Assembly (NCBI RefSeq): GCF_032302195.1
Contig: NZ_CP135275.1
Span: forward strand, 1,736,001-1,800,000
DNA: 64,000 bases
Origin: Paenibacillus sp. MMS20-IR301
Lineage (GTDB): Bacteria; Bacillota; Bacilli; Paenibacillales; Paenibacillaceae
Direction of reading: 5' to 3'
Shown here: positions 54,520 through 62,841 of the stretch, piece by piece
Layout: each line of letters opens with the position of its first letter
Numbering within the stretch: position 1 is the stretch's first letter
Program-made: the position numbers and the translations under genes
Notes under the pieces: model-generated
What the model was told of the DNA's origin: nothing
Database searches by the model: none
Seen by the model: the letters and a program-made list of their open reading frames with translations, nothing else

Positions 54520-55206
54520 CTATATTTGCTTACTCTTGATCGGAATTAAGCTGGCGGAGTAAACAGCCGCTCCCAGTATCAGGCAGAGTAGGATTTGTAC
54601 GATGGAATCATTGTGGAAGATAATCAAATTGAAAAACCATATCAATGCTACACGTAATGAAGCAAACGGAGTAAAGATGCTGATGATCGCTATGATAAGG
54701 ACATCGACTACCCAGCCATACCAGCGGCCCTGTATCAAGGTCAGTGTGTGCAAAACACAACAGGACAGCGTTAGGAAGGCGAACATCTGGATAAATGCTA
54801 ATACTGGCCCATGCGCCCAAAAACCAAACACATCCATTAGAATGATTATGTCCATTCCACTGTTAAGCAGTAAAGGATACAGGGTGGGATACAATACGGT
54901 ACTTACCAAGGTCACAATCGCAATGACGGACAGATAGGCCATGATGCAGGACTTGAAAAAATCCATACGCTGGCCGCCTAAATTCATCAGTTTGGTAAAA
55001 TGCTGTGACGGAATTAAAATGGCCATAAGCAGCGGGAGTAGGTACAGATAATCCCCCATTGCAATCGTATTATCGCTCCCCGGACCCAATATGGCTGTGG
55101 TTATGATGTCACCTGAAATCGACAGAAGAAGCACCACGCCGACGATATAATATGAAATCTTCGTTTGTTTCAGGCCGATTTTAGCCATGTTCAAAGCTGT
55201 TTTCAT
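54520..55206 (-). CDS. ABC-2 type membrane protein of the GntR-ABC operon
   Basis: The protein has 228 residues and six hydrophobic segments, but no strong family motif. It overlaps the ATPase gene by 4 bases. As third gene of a GntR-ATPase-permease operon it should be the membrane half of the transporter, as in the ytr operon type of Firmicutes. Confidence 0.75.
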   Translation of the reverse strand: MKTALNMAKIGLKQTKISYYIVGVVLLLSISGDIITTAILGPGSDNTIAMGDYLYLLPLLMAILIPSQHFTKLMNLGGQRMDFFKSCIMAYLSVIAIVTLVSTVLYPTLYPLLLNSGMDIIILMDVFGFWAHGPVLAFIQMFAFLTLSCCVLHTLTLIQGRWYGWVVDVLIIAIISIFTPFASLRVALIWFFNLIIFHNDSIVQILLCLILGAAVYSASLIPIKSKQI

Positions 55207-56054
55207 ACGGGTTGCCCCCTTTCATCACCCACTAAGGCGATAAAAAAATCCTGCAAACTCAAAGCGGCCACGGAATAGCGGTCTCCATCGTCAATGCGCT
55301 TATCGTACACATGACGCGAAAGAAAGCCTCCCGCCGTTATTTCTCCAATCACGTTGAGACCCTCGGTTGCTGATTTAACCTGCTCGGCAGGGCCGGTAAC
55401 GCTGTAGGCTTTCTCGTCAATTTCTGACATGGCGCAATGAACCACCAACCGCCCGTGATCGATTATAAGCAACCGCTCGGCGACCTTCTCAATTTCATCA
55501 ATGATATGCGTGGACACAATGATAATTTTGGACTTTCCCGCGCAGTTTTCTTCCAATAGCTCATAAAATGTTTTACGCATTACAGGGTCAATACCAAGCA
55601 TCGGTTCATCCAATAGTAATATTTCTTTGTTGGAAGCCAAAGCAATCAGCGTGTTCGTCAGAGCCTTCATGCCAAAAGAAAGCTGTTTGTATCGCTTCTC
55701 CAAATCCAACCGCAATCGCTTCGCCAGTTTCAGCGCGAAGTCGGTGTCAAAGCTATTGTTGATTTCAGCGGCAATATGAAATAATTCTTTCAGCTTAACA
55801 TTAAATTGTGAGGCTGCGCTTCCCGCAAAATATACATTCTGCGGCATGGCCATCATACTTACCTGATTGTTATTTACCGCAACCGAGCCGGAAGTGGCTT
55901 CGATATGCCCAGCAAGCATTTTAAGCATCGTCGTCTTCCCCGCGCCATTTCGCCCCAGCAGGCAATAAATACCGGGCTGCTCAATAGTCATCGAAAAATC
56001 ATTGAAGGCAACAGTTCTGCTGTAGTCTTTGGTGACATTCCTAAACTCAATCAT
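55203..56054 (-). CDS. ABC transporter ATPase
   Basis: The protein has 283 residues: Walker A LLGRNGAGKTT, a signature region LSFGMKALTNT (a relaxed form of LSGGQ), Walker B ILLLDEPMLGID and H-loop VSTHIIDE. The GMKAL variant and the gene order resemble YtrB-type ATPases. It overlaps the regulator gene by 8 bases. Confidence 0.88.
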   Translation of the reverse strand: MIEFRNVTKDYSRTVAFNDFSMTIEQPGIYCLLGRNGAGKTTMLKMLAGHIEATSGSVAVNNNQVSMMAMPQNVYFAGSAASQFNVKLKELFHIAAEINNSFDTDFALKLAKRLRLDLEKRYKQLSFGMKALTNTLIALASNKEILLLDEPMLGIDPVMRKTFYELLEENCAGKSKIIIVSTHIIDEIEKVAERLLIIDHGRLVVHCAMSEIDEKAYSVTGPAEQVKSATEGLNVIGEITAGGFLSRHVYDKRIDDGDRYSVAALSLQDFFIALVGDERGQPV

Positions 56055-56403
56055 GCAAATTCTCCTTTAAAATCTGTAATAGCTCCGTATCGGAAATACC
56101 GATTTTTTTCGCTCCGTTGATAAACTCTTGTACAACCTTTTCATAAAATTCCTTTTTTCGCTCGTTTAAAATCATCTCTCTCGCCTCTTTGGTCACAGCC
56201 ATACCAACACCACGCTTTTTGTAGATGACACCACGGTCGGTCAGTACACCGATGGCCCGTTGTGCCGTAGTGGGGTTCACCGACAGTAGCTTTGATATTT
56301 GCGGCGTTGAGATAATCAGATCATCCACGCCGTAGGTGCCGGAGAGAATATCGTCCTCTATCATTTCAATGATCTGAACAAATACAGGCTTCTCACCTTT
56401 CAA
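56047..56403 (-). CDS. GntR-family repressor, YtrA type
   Basis: The TTG start follows GGAGG by 9 bases. The protein has 118 residues: a GntR winged helix (PQISKLLSVNPTTAQRAIGVL) with a short C-terminal helical tail, which is the YtrA branch. Related repressors respond to cell-wall-active agents. The inverted repeat at 56437 is its likely operator. Confidence 0.88.
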   Translation of the reverse strand: MKGEKPVFVQIIEMIEDDILSGTYGVDDLIISTPQISKLLSVNPTTAQRAIGVLTDRGVIYKKRGVGMAVTKEAREMILNERKKEFYEKVVQEFINGAKKIGISDTELLQILKENLHD

Positions 56404-56436
56404 TGCTATTTTCCTCCCTGCATTATTGGTTAAATG

Positions 56437-56458
56437 GTTAATGATCTAAGTCATTAAC
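56437..56458. promoter_or_regulatory. Operator of the GntR-ABC operon
   Basis: The perfect 8-base arms GTTAATGA / TCATTAAC are separated by 6 bases, 34 bases upstream of the GntR start. The layout suits a YtrA-type dimer. Confidence 0.7.
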
Positions 56459-56724
56459 TAATTTATAACCCATTCTCTGTCTTTTGTCGAGAGGAATTTA
56501 TCTTTCCATGCCAAAGTAATTGTAAATAATTCACTAACAAAAAAGTGGAAGGGGCAGGGGTTACGGTTTTAGAGATCTGTTGTCGGGCGGATCGTTAAGA
56601 AGGATTCGCGCACAAAGCTAATCCATATCGAGCAGAAGGGCGGAGATACTGAAAGGGTGCCTTCATGGATATCATGAAGGTGAATGTAGCTTTTTGATGA
56701 CAAATGGATACGAATGGTAATATA
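56459..56724. other. Intergenic stretch without a recognisable gene
   Basis: Together with its flanking sites this leaves about 380 bases between genes. Apart from the GntR operator and the following terminator I see nothing: no frame with a ribosome site and no strong secondary structure. Confidence 0.5.
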
Positions 56725-56766
56725 CAAAAGAGCCGTATGGGAAAGCATCCCTGCGGCTCTTCATTT
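56725..56766 (-). terminator. Terminator of the LytTR-controlled ABC operon
   Basis: AAGAGCCG / CGGCTCTT stem with an inner GGGA...TCCC pairing, and TTTT downstream on the minus strand, just after the permease stop. Confidence 0.75.
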
Positions 56767-56786
56767 AGTTTATACATAAATTCATT

Positions 56787-57485
56787 TCAGTCATCCATTC
56801 TCGTCTTCCGGAAACAAAGATACGTAAAGATGGCTGCGCCAAGTACCCATATCCCTATAATGCCCATCGGCATCCACGAGCTGGTATCGTGAGCCTGGAC
56901 AGCCTGCATCACAGGAAACTTATCGAGGATTCTGAGCCCGATGCTGTTGTCGGCAAGCAGACCCAGCGTACCGATCATCGGTGTGAAGCCGAACAGGAAT
57001 GTGAACGGCATCAGATAAGCAGTGGTTCCGGCAACCGATTTGGCGGACAGCGCAAACCCTATGCCAAGCAGCAGGAAGAACAAGAGCAGTAAGACTAGTC
57101 CAAGCACAGCCTTCAGGTCCAGAAAGGGGCCTATGCCGACAATCAGCAGTGACACTATTAATGTAAATAAGGTTGCGAGGACGGTGACCAGACTTTTTCC
57201 GATAATAATATCCAGCAACGAAGCAGGGGACTGAATTAATCCGCGCAGGGTCTTCTTCTCATTCTCCTCTGCCATCATGCTCATGATCGTGCCTGTTGTT
57301 ACTACGGCAAAGGTCCCTCCGACAATGATATAGACCATCGCTAGGGTAAGCTCGGCGCCATTACGGACACGTCCAAGTACTAACGCAATAATAATAGGAG
57401 TAAACATCGTAATTAACATCGTTAAGTTCTTCATAAGGTCTTTGATGTCTTTTTCAAAAATTGCATTGATACGCCGGATACTCAT
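56787..57485 (-). CDS. ABC-2 type permease
   Basis: The protein has 232 residues and six helices. RRINAIFEKDIKDLMKN at the start and EENEKKTLRGLIQSPAS in the first cytoplasmic loop are typical of ABC-2 exporters. It shares one base with the ATPase stop. Together they form an exporter, perhaps for a peptide or lipid-active compound. Confidence 0.87.
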   Translation of the reverse strand: MSIRRINAIFEKDIKDLMKNLTMLITMFTPIIIALVLGRVRNGAELTLAMVYIIVGGTFAVVTTGTIMSMMAEENEKKTLRGLIQSPASLLDIIIGKSLVTVLATLFTLIVSLLIVGIGPFLDLKAVLGLVLLLLFFLLLGIGFALSAKSVAGTTAYLMPFTFLFGFTPMIGTLGLLADNSIGLRILDKFPVMQAVQAHDTSSWMPMGIIGIWVLGAAIFTYLCFRKTRMDD

Positions 57486-58333
57486 TAGTCCAGCTCCTTT
57501 CCGGTCACTTTTAAAAAAATCTGCCCGAGGGTTGGATCATCGGTGTGCATGTTCTTTACTTGACCGCTGGCGACCAGCTCTCTGATCTGCTCCGCGTGTT
57601 CCGGCTTATTGGCAATGACCAGCCTGTCTCCGGTACGGGTCTCCACATGAAAAGCATGCGTCGAGTATTTATAGCGCAGGGCAGCCGGACTGTCCAGCTC
57701 CTGAAGCTCGCCGTTATGCAGGAAGGCCACACGGTCACATAAAGCCGTTGCTTCCTCCATATTATGTGTGGTCAAAAAAACTGTAGTTCCTGCTTCGTTC
57801 AGCCTCTGTAGGCCTCTGTGAATATGTGTCATATTTCCGGGGTCCAGCGCCGAGGTCGGTTCATCCAGAAAGACCAGCTGAGGGTTATGAATCAGTGCTT
57901 TAGCCAGCAGTACGCGCTGCTTCATGCCTTTTGACAACTTAGAGACAGTCTTGGCCCCCTCATCCTGCAGGTTCACTACGCCCAGAATCTCTCTAATACG
58001 GTTTAGCGGTACATCATACAATTTGCAGAATAGCTTCAGGTTATCGTAGACACTCAGCCGTTCGTACAGTGCACTGTTATCTGATAGAATTCCGATTCTG
58101 GATTTGAAATCTGCCGTGTCAAATTGTGCTGGTTCAAAGCCAAGCACTTTCAATTTACCGGCCGTCGGCGCAAGCTCACCGGTTAAAATTTTGATGGTTG
58201 TTGTTTTGCCTGAGCCGCTGGGTCCAAGCAGCCCGAAGATTTCACCTCTTTTCACATCAAAACTTAGCTGCCTGAGGGCCGTATTACTACCGAATACTCT
58301 CTGCATCCCTTGCACTTCAATTGAATTCTGCAT
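57485..58333 (-). CDS. ABC transporter ATPase
   Basis: The ATG at 58333 (MQNSIEVQG) follows GGAGGAAG; the longer frame to 58354 is not needed. The protein has 282 residues: Walker A LLGPSGSGKTT, signature LSKGMKQR, Walker B LVFLDEPTSALD, H-loop LTTHN. The promoter region upstream and a fragment of the gene itself are duplicated before the M13 peptidase gene at 61558. Confidence 0.9.
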   Translation of the reverse strand: MQNSIEVQGMQRVFGSNTALRQLSFDVKRGEIFGLLGPSGSGKTTTIKILTGELAPTAGKLKVLGFEPAQFDTADFKSRIGILSDNSALYERLSVYDNLKLFCKLYDVPLNRIREILGVVNLQDEGAKTVSKLSKGMKQRVLLAKALIHNPQLVFLDEPTSALDPGNMTHIHRGLQRLNEAGTTVFLTTHNMEEATALCDRVAFLHNGELQELDSPAALRYKYSTHAFHVETRTGDRLVIANKPEHAEQIRELVASGQVKNMHTDDPTLGQIFLKVTGKELD

Positions 58334-58435
58334 GTGTCTTCCTCCTTCGTTCAACTTACTTCAAGCATATCGAACGCAGCAGGAAGTGTCTGCCGCCTGG
58401 GGATGTAATGTACCGTGCAAAGGGTTGAACTGTAC
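58334..58435 (-). promoter_or_regulatory. LytTR-type promoter region, copy A
   Basis: On the minus strand ACAGTTCAA and GGTACATTA, resembling LytTR half-sites, lie between the LytTR gene end and the ATPase start. The whole region, including TTCGATATGCTT and the ribosome site, recurs at 61639-61745. Confidence 0.6.
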
Positions 58436-59380
58436 CTATTCCAGGCTGAATTTATCCAGAACTTCCTGCAGTCTGGTCCGGGAGAGCGGAATGGTGGACT
58501 GCACTTTGTTGTCAATCCGCAGGGAATATGTATTTTTTGACCAGGTAATAATTTCACGGACCTTCTGCAGATTTACAATATAAGAGCGGTGGCAGCGGTA
58601 AAATCCATATACCTCCAGTTTCTTTTCGACTTCCGCCAGAGTAGAATCCATCGCGTACTTCTCATTGTTGATGACAATCACGGCCTTCCCATCCTGGCCT
58701 TCGATGTAGTCAATCTCCGGGGGATCGAACAGAATGATTTTATCGTCCACTTTAGCGGGTATTTTGAACAGCTTTACCGTCTTCGGTGTCAGGATTTCTG
58801 CTTCAGGCACTGCTCCCTCTTCGATAATTTCAATCTGCTGTATACCGTTTGGCTGGAGCTTGTAAGCATTATCCCCGAGAATCAGCGCATGCTCCATGCT
58901 CGATACCAGAATGAGTACAGCGCTGTGCTGATGCTTCATGATGTTCAGCATATTGATGAAGCTATTAATCGTTCGTACATCAACCCCCTGGATAGGCTCG
59001 CAGAACACCATATTCTGAACCCCGCTCATATAATACTTGGCATAACAGACCCGGCGGATTTCAGATTCTGAGCACTTATGCAGCGGGCGCTTAACACAGT
59101 ATTGCAGCTCGAATTGCACAAGAATTTCAGACAACGGGATTGTGCAGCCGAACCATTTATGAAAAAAAGCGATATTATTCTCTACCGTCAGGCGCATGTA
59201 TAAGCCGTCCTCACTATCTAGCACCGGGATCCCCGTCTTGCTGCGCAGAGCCTTTACCAGTTCAGCCTGCAGATCGGTATCGCTATAAACAGCGGTTACC
59301 AGCAAGTCATTCAGGGTAAGCGAAAACGCGGGAAGTGCCTCACTGCCTAACATTTCCGAATCAATACTAAAACCTGCCAT
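58436..59380 (-). CDS. Regulator: degenerate ABC-ATPase-like domain fused to a LytTR DNA-binding domain
   Basis: The protein has 314 residues. Residues about 75-185 follow the helical and C-terminal parts of an ABC ATPase in order (LTVENNIAFFHKWFG, a KCSESEIRR signature position, NMVFCEPIQGVD in place of Walker B, LVSSMEHA in place of the H-loop). There is no Walker A, no LSGGQ, no Walker B Asp and no switch His, so ATP hydrolysis is not expected. The LytTR domain is at about 210-310 (YIEGQDGKAVI, FYRCHRSYIVNL). It sits just upstream of a real ABC ATPase/permease pair and may sense the transporter state or its ligand while binding the promoters at 58334 and 61639. Confidence 0.85.
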   Translation of the reverse strand: MAGFSIDSEMLGSEALPAFSLTLNDLLVTAVYSDTDLQAELVKALRSKTGIPVLDSEDGLYMRLTVENNIAFFHKWFGCTIPLSEILVQFELQYCVKRPLHKCSESEIRRVCYAKYYMSGVQNMVFCEPIQGVDVRTINSFINMLNIMKHQHSAVLILVSSMEHALILGDNAYKLQPNGIQQIEIIEEGAVPEAEILTPKTVKLFKIPAKVDDKIILFDPPEIDYIEGQDGKAVIVINNEKYAMDSTLAEVEKKLEVYGFYRCHRSYIVNLQKVREIITWSKNTYSLRIDNKVQSTIPLSRTRLQEVLDKFSLE

Positions 59381-59466
59381 TCTTTATTCCCCTTCCTGAC
59401 AGCTTAAGTTGCTTCTTCTATTTCTACGCAACATTGAGACTTATGGACTCAAGTTTACAAAGTAAA

Positions 59467-59508
59467 GACACCTCTAAATCTTGACGTTGGCAAGATTTAG
59501 AGGTGTCA
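59467..59508 (-). terminator. Terminator after the M13 peptidase gene
   Basis: A perfect 17-bp stem (GACACCTCTAAATCTTG and its complement) with a 7-8 base loop, followed on the minus strand by a T-rich stretch. Confidence 0.85.
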
Positions 59509-59530
59509 GAGAAAATCTGTTATGACAGTA

Positions 59531-61558
59531 TTACCATACCTTCACCCGCTTCTCAGGCGCAAGGTACATACCGTCCCCCTCGTGTACATCATAGACGTCA
59601 TAGAATCCATAAAGGTTCTGGACCTGTCTGTTCACGCGCAGCTTGTAAGGAGCATGGGGGTCACTTGTCAGCAAATATTGTACCGTTTCGGGAGTCGCTT
59701 TAAAACGCCAGAGAGTGGCCCAGCCTTCGAAAAATTCCTTTAGATTGCCACCAGGCAGTTTTTTAACGAGCTCGAATGTACTGGACAGGCCGCCGGCATC
59801 GGACACATTCTCATTTGCAGTCAGCTTGCCATCCACCTTACCTCCCCCGGAGGGCAGGCCATCAAACAGCGTTACCATCGAAGCAGTACGCTCCTGATAA
59901 GCTTTATAGTCCGCTTTAGTCCACCAGTCGCGCAGACCTCCGTACTGATCATATCGGGCACCGTTGGTATCAAAGCCATGGGTGATCTCATGGGCGATGA
60001 CCGCGCCGATACTGCCATAAAGGCGGCTGAGCGAATACTTGGGGCTATAGACGGGTTCACCCAGTATACCCGCTGCTATAAAGACCGCATTGCCCTGCAG
60101 ATAATGGGCAGCGTTAGCAACATGTGCCGGGAAATACCATTCATCACGGTTCACCTTTTGTCCGCATCTTTTCAAGAAATCTATGCTATGCACCCGCAGG
60201 AGACTGACATAGTTATCGAGCAGATTACCATCTTTGACATGCAGCTCTGAATAGAACGGGCTGATGTAATCCGGATAGCCGATATGCATTTTCATTGCTT
60301 TCACCTTGGTAACCGCCATCTTGATCGTCTCCTTGCTCAGCCAATCATTGGCTTGCAGGCGGCGGATATATTCTGAGCGGATATTCTCCGCCATATCGGT
60401 CAGCTTGTGCTTGGCATCTTCGCGGAGGTAAGTGCGGCCATAGTATTCGCCCACCAACTGGTCAAAGGGAGCTGAAGCTAAGCGGTAAGCCAGCTTCTTA
60501 GGATCGGTAAGCTCTGTTGATCCCAACACCGACATGTTATAGGACTCCGCTGTGTTTGCCATCTCTTCTGTTAGGGCCAGAGCAGAGCCGAAAACCGTTT
60601 GCCCGTAAAGCCATCCCTTGAGTAACGGAAAATTTTTCTCGTTAAATATTTTATCCAGCGAGTTGTAGAAACGTGGATTTCTAAGAACGACAGTAGTAGG
60701 TGACTTAGGCACCAATGCAGATATTAACGCCTTGATGTCAACTGATTTGGAGCTGGCGGCAAGATCTTTGAGCAGAACTGGATTGTATACGGATTGACTG
60801 GCGAGTTTCTCTGTTAAAGATGGAGCATATGCCTGTAGCACACGGTCAAAGGCAAGCGTCTGATCCGCGATTTGAGCCGCCTTCTTGGGCTTACATCCGC
60901 TCAACTTCAAGAGCTTTAGCAAGTGTTCCTTATAACTTGCCAACCTCTTCCTACCTGCAGGCGTATCATACAGGCTCGCATCATTCAATATGACGTTGGG
61001 CATTTCCAATTGCAGAGAGTTGTACTGTGCATTCTTCATATCCTGAACCGCAATGATCGTAAATGGTGAGGCCATTTGCACCAGGAAGGGAGGCAGCTGT
61101 GGCAATGAACTTCCTTTGAGAACAAGTTCTGGCAAGGCTTTGTTAAAATCCTTCAGGTTTTGCAGCTTGTCAATGACCTTCAGGTACGGCCGCAGCGGTG
61201 CCGCACCATCCTTGTTCCGCTTTTCATAATCTAATGTCCTGTCGTAAAATTTCAAAAATTCCGATAATTTTTCAGCATTGGGGGATTTCGGGGTTATTGT
61301 CGCAAAATCCGCCATGAGCCGGTCTTCTATATCGCCGCCCAGATCTTCAAGCCCGCCTACTGCTATTTTCCCGGCGGGGATTTTGGCCGAGGCTAACCAT
61401 TGCTCATTGACTGCTGCATACAGGTCATCCTGCAGCCGGATAGAAGCAGAAGCGTTCGCTTCGGAAGTATCCATAACACCAGCGGCAAGAACCACCGGGC
61501 TTATGAGCATGATACTGGCAGTAAGCAGTACGATTTTTTTCCAGGGTCTGTTCTTCAT
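59531..61558 (-). CDS. M13-family (neprilysin/PepO-like) zinc metallopeptidase
   Basis: The protein has 675 residues with a signal peptide (cut after ANA, about 37). The zinc site is complete: HEITH (first two His) and NENVSDAGG (third ligand Glu). The end has the KRVKVW C-terminus of the family (a Cys-free CxxW variant). It acts outside the cell on peptides of moderate size. Its ATG overlaps the TGA of a 27-codon leader made from an ABC ATPase gene fragment, so its translation is probably coupled to the leader and its transcription to a LytTR-type promoter. Confidence 0.92.
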   Translation of the reverse strand: MKNRPWKKIVLLTASIMLISPVVLAAGVMDTSEANASASIRLQDDLYAAVNEQWLASAKIPAGKIAVGGLEDLGGDIEDRLMADFATITPKSPNAEKLSEFLKFYDRTLDYEKRNKDGAAPLRPYLKVIDKLQNLKDFNKALPELVLKGSSLPQLPPFLVQMASPFTIIAVQDMKNAQYNSLQLEMPNVILNDASLYDTPAGRKRLASYKEHLLKLLKLSGCKPKKAAQIADQTLAFDRVLQAYAPSLTEKLASQSVYNPVLLKDLAASSKSVDIKALISALVPKSPTTVVLRNPRFYNSLDKIFNEKNFPLLKGWLYGQTVFGSALALTEEMANTAESYNMSVLGSTELTDPKKLAYRLASAPFDQLVGEYYGRTYLREDAKHKLTDMAENIRSEYIRRLQANDWLSKETIKMAVTKVKAMKMHIGYPDYISPFYSELHVKDGNLLDNYVSLLRVHSIDFLKRCGQKVNRDEWYFPAHVANAAHYLQGNAVFIAAGILGEPVYSPKYSLSRLYGSIGAVIAHEITHGFDTNGARYDQYGGLRDWWTKADYKAYQERTASMVTLFDGLPSGGGKVDGKLTANENVSDAGGLSSTFELVKKLPGGNLKEFFEGWATLWRFKATPETVQYLLTSDPHAPYKLRVNRQVQNLYGFYDVYDVHEGDGMYLAPEKRVKVW

Positions 61559-61638
61559 CTTGTTCCAACCCCCTGTTCCGATTCGCCAGCCATTGGCGTA
61601 AGCTCACCGGTTAAGATTGTAATGGTTGAATTCTGCAA
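61555..61638 (-). pseudogene. Leader frame: 5' end of an ABC ATPase gene with internal deletion
   Basis: TTG start with the GGAGG site kept. The frame reads MQNS followed by TITILTGELTPMAGES, which equals the start of the ATPase at 57485-58333 joined to its Walker A-adjacent segment, with about 40 codons removed. It ends in TGA overlapping the M13 ATG by 3 bases (ATGA). It cannot be an ATPase and now serves as a coupled leader. Confidence 0.75.
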
Positions 61639-61745
61639 TTGACTTCCTCCTTCGTTCGACTTGCTCAAAGCATATCGAACCAGGCAGGAACCGTCAGCTA
61701 TTTGGGGGTGGAATGTACACATGGTGAGGTGAACTGTACCTATTA
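61639..61745 (-). promoter_or_regulatory. LytTR-type promoter region, copy B
   Basis: It is collinear with 58334-58440: same ribosome site, TTCGATATGCTT-type block and TAGGTACAGTTCA at the far end, with changes mainly in between. It is the likely second target of the LytTR fusion protein. Confidence 0.65.
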
Positions 61746-61773
61746 ACCAATAAGTCGACTTTGCCATAACAAA

Positions 61774-61820
61774 GCCTGCCCCAATCAGCCGTGTTGCGGC
61801 TTTTGGGGCAGGCCTGGAAT
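61774..61820. repeat. Dispersed intergenic hairpin repeat, copy 2
   Basis: GCCTGCCCCAA...TTGGGGCAGGC, a perfect 11-bp stem. It lies between the duplicated promoter and the end of the hydrolase gene at 61831. See the copy at 52702. Confidence 0.7.
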
Positions 61821-61830
61821 AATGTTAGGA

Positions 61831-62814
61831 TCAGGTTTTGTCAGCGGTGAAATCCCGTATTTTCTCAGCGATATCTTCGGGATGGGAACGGTACAGATAA
61901 TGATCCGCATACAGTAAGGCAATTTCTCCATGCAGAGAATGCCCGATTTGCTTCTCGTGTTCCGGAACCCACTGGTCCGTCACCGGGTGATTCGCCTGGA
62001 GAATGAACAGGACTGGTAATTTGGCGGGAAAGCTCAGCTGTTCTGCTGCGTTATAGTTGGAGTACATGCTCACTGCCTCATTTAATTGAGTTGAATTATA
62101 CATATTTTTACGCATCAGAATGCGGATCTGTTCTTTGGTCTGCTCATCATAGGCCAGGCCTTCATAAGAGTCGGCACTCAGCTTCAGCTGGATGCGGGCG
62201 AAGCCAAGATTGCGGAACCATTTTACCGGACCTATGTCAGATGAAGTAATCCTCTGTTCTCTTAATGTAGGAACACTGCTGTCCAGCCCGATATAAGCAC
62301 TCACTTCATCTGGGTACTGGTTCACATAATTCAGACTATAAAGTCCTGAGATGGAGTGAGCCATCAGAATGTAACGATCGATCTGCAGACTTTGCAGCGC
62401 TTCATGAATTTCACTTACAATGTTTGCGGTAGTGCGTTCCTTCCCGGTCAGGTCACTTAATCCATAACCAAAAGGCTCAACCACTACTACTTTATAATGC
62501 GGGCTTAGCTCTGATATGAGCGGCTTGAAATCGAGTGCAGGTGCTGCTGTACCATAACCAGGCAGAAGCACGATGGTTTCTTCACCCTGGCCTGCAATGA
62601 ACACATTCATCTGCTTACCGTCTACAGGTACAAGCTGGCCATAAGGCTCCGTTCTTTTTTGTTCCGAATAGGTGCTGATCTTGTTAACCGCAAATACGCT
62701 GGCGATCCCAAGCAGGACGAGTATCAATAATGCGGCGATTATTTTCAGTACAATATGAAGCACTCTTTTGATAGTGAAACGGTTCTTTGCGTTCTCTCCC
62801 TTTGGGTTAGTCAT
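61831..62814 (-). CDS. Membrane-anchored alpha/beta hydrolase, paralogue 1
   Basis: The ATG at 62814 is 9 bases after GAGGTGAAG; a GTG four codons earlier lacks a site. The protein has 327 residues. An N-terminal helix (about 22-44) precedes a hydrolase domain with LLPGYGT, nucleophile elbow MAHSISGLYS, and the final DHYLYR His. It is a close relative of the next gene, from which it is separated by about 27 bases. Confidence 0.85.
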   Translation of the reverse strand: MTNPKGENAKNRFTIKRVLHIVLKIIAALLILVLLGIASVFAVNKISTYSEQKRTEPYGQLVPVDGKQMNVFIAGQGEETIVLLPGYGTAAPALDFKPLISELSPHYKVVVVEPFGYGLSDLTGKERTTANIVSEIHEALQSLQIDRYILMAHSISGLYSLNYVNQYPDEVSAYIGLDSSVPTLREQRITSSDIGPVKWFRNLGFARIQLKLSADSYEGLAYDEQTKEQIRILMRKNMYNSTQLNEAVSMYSNYNAAEQLSFPAKLPVLFILQANHPVTDQWVPEHEKQIGHSLHGEIALLYADHYLYRSHPEDIAEKIRDFTADKT

Positions 62815-62841
62815 ACGTCTCTTCACCTCTTGGTGTCTGTA

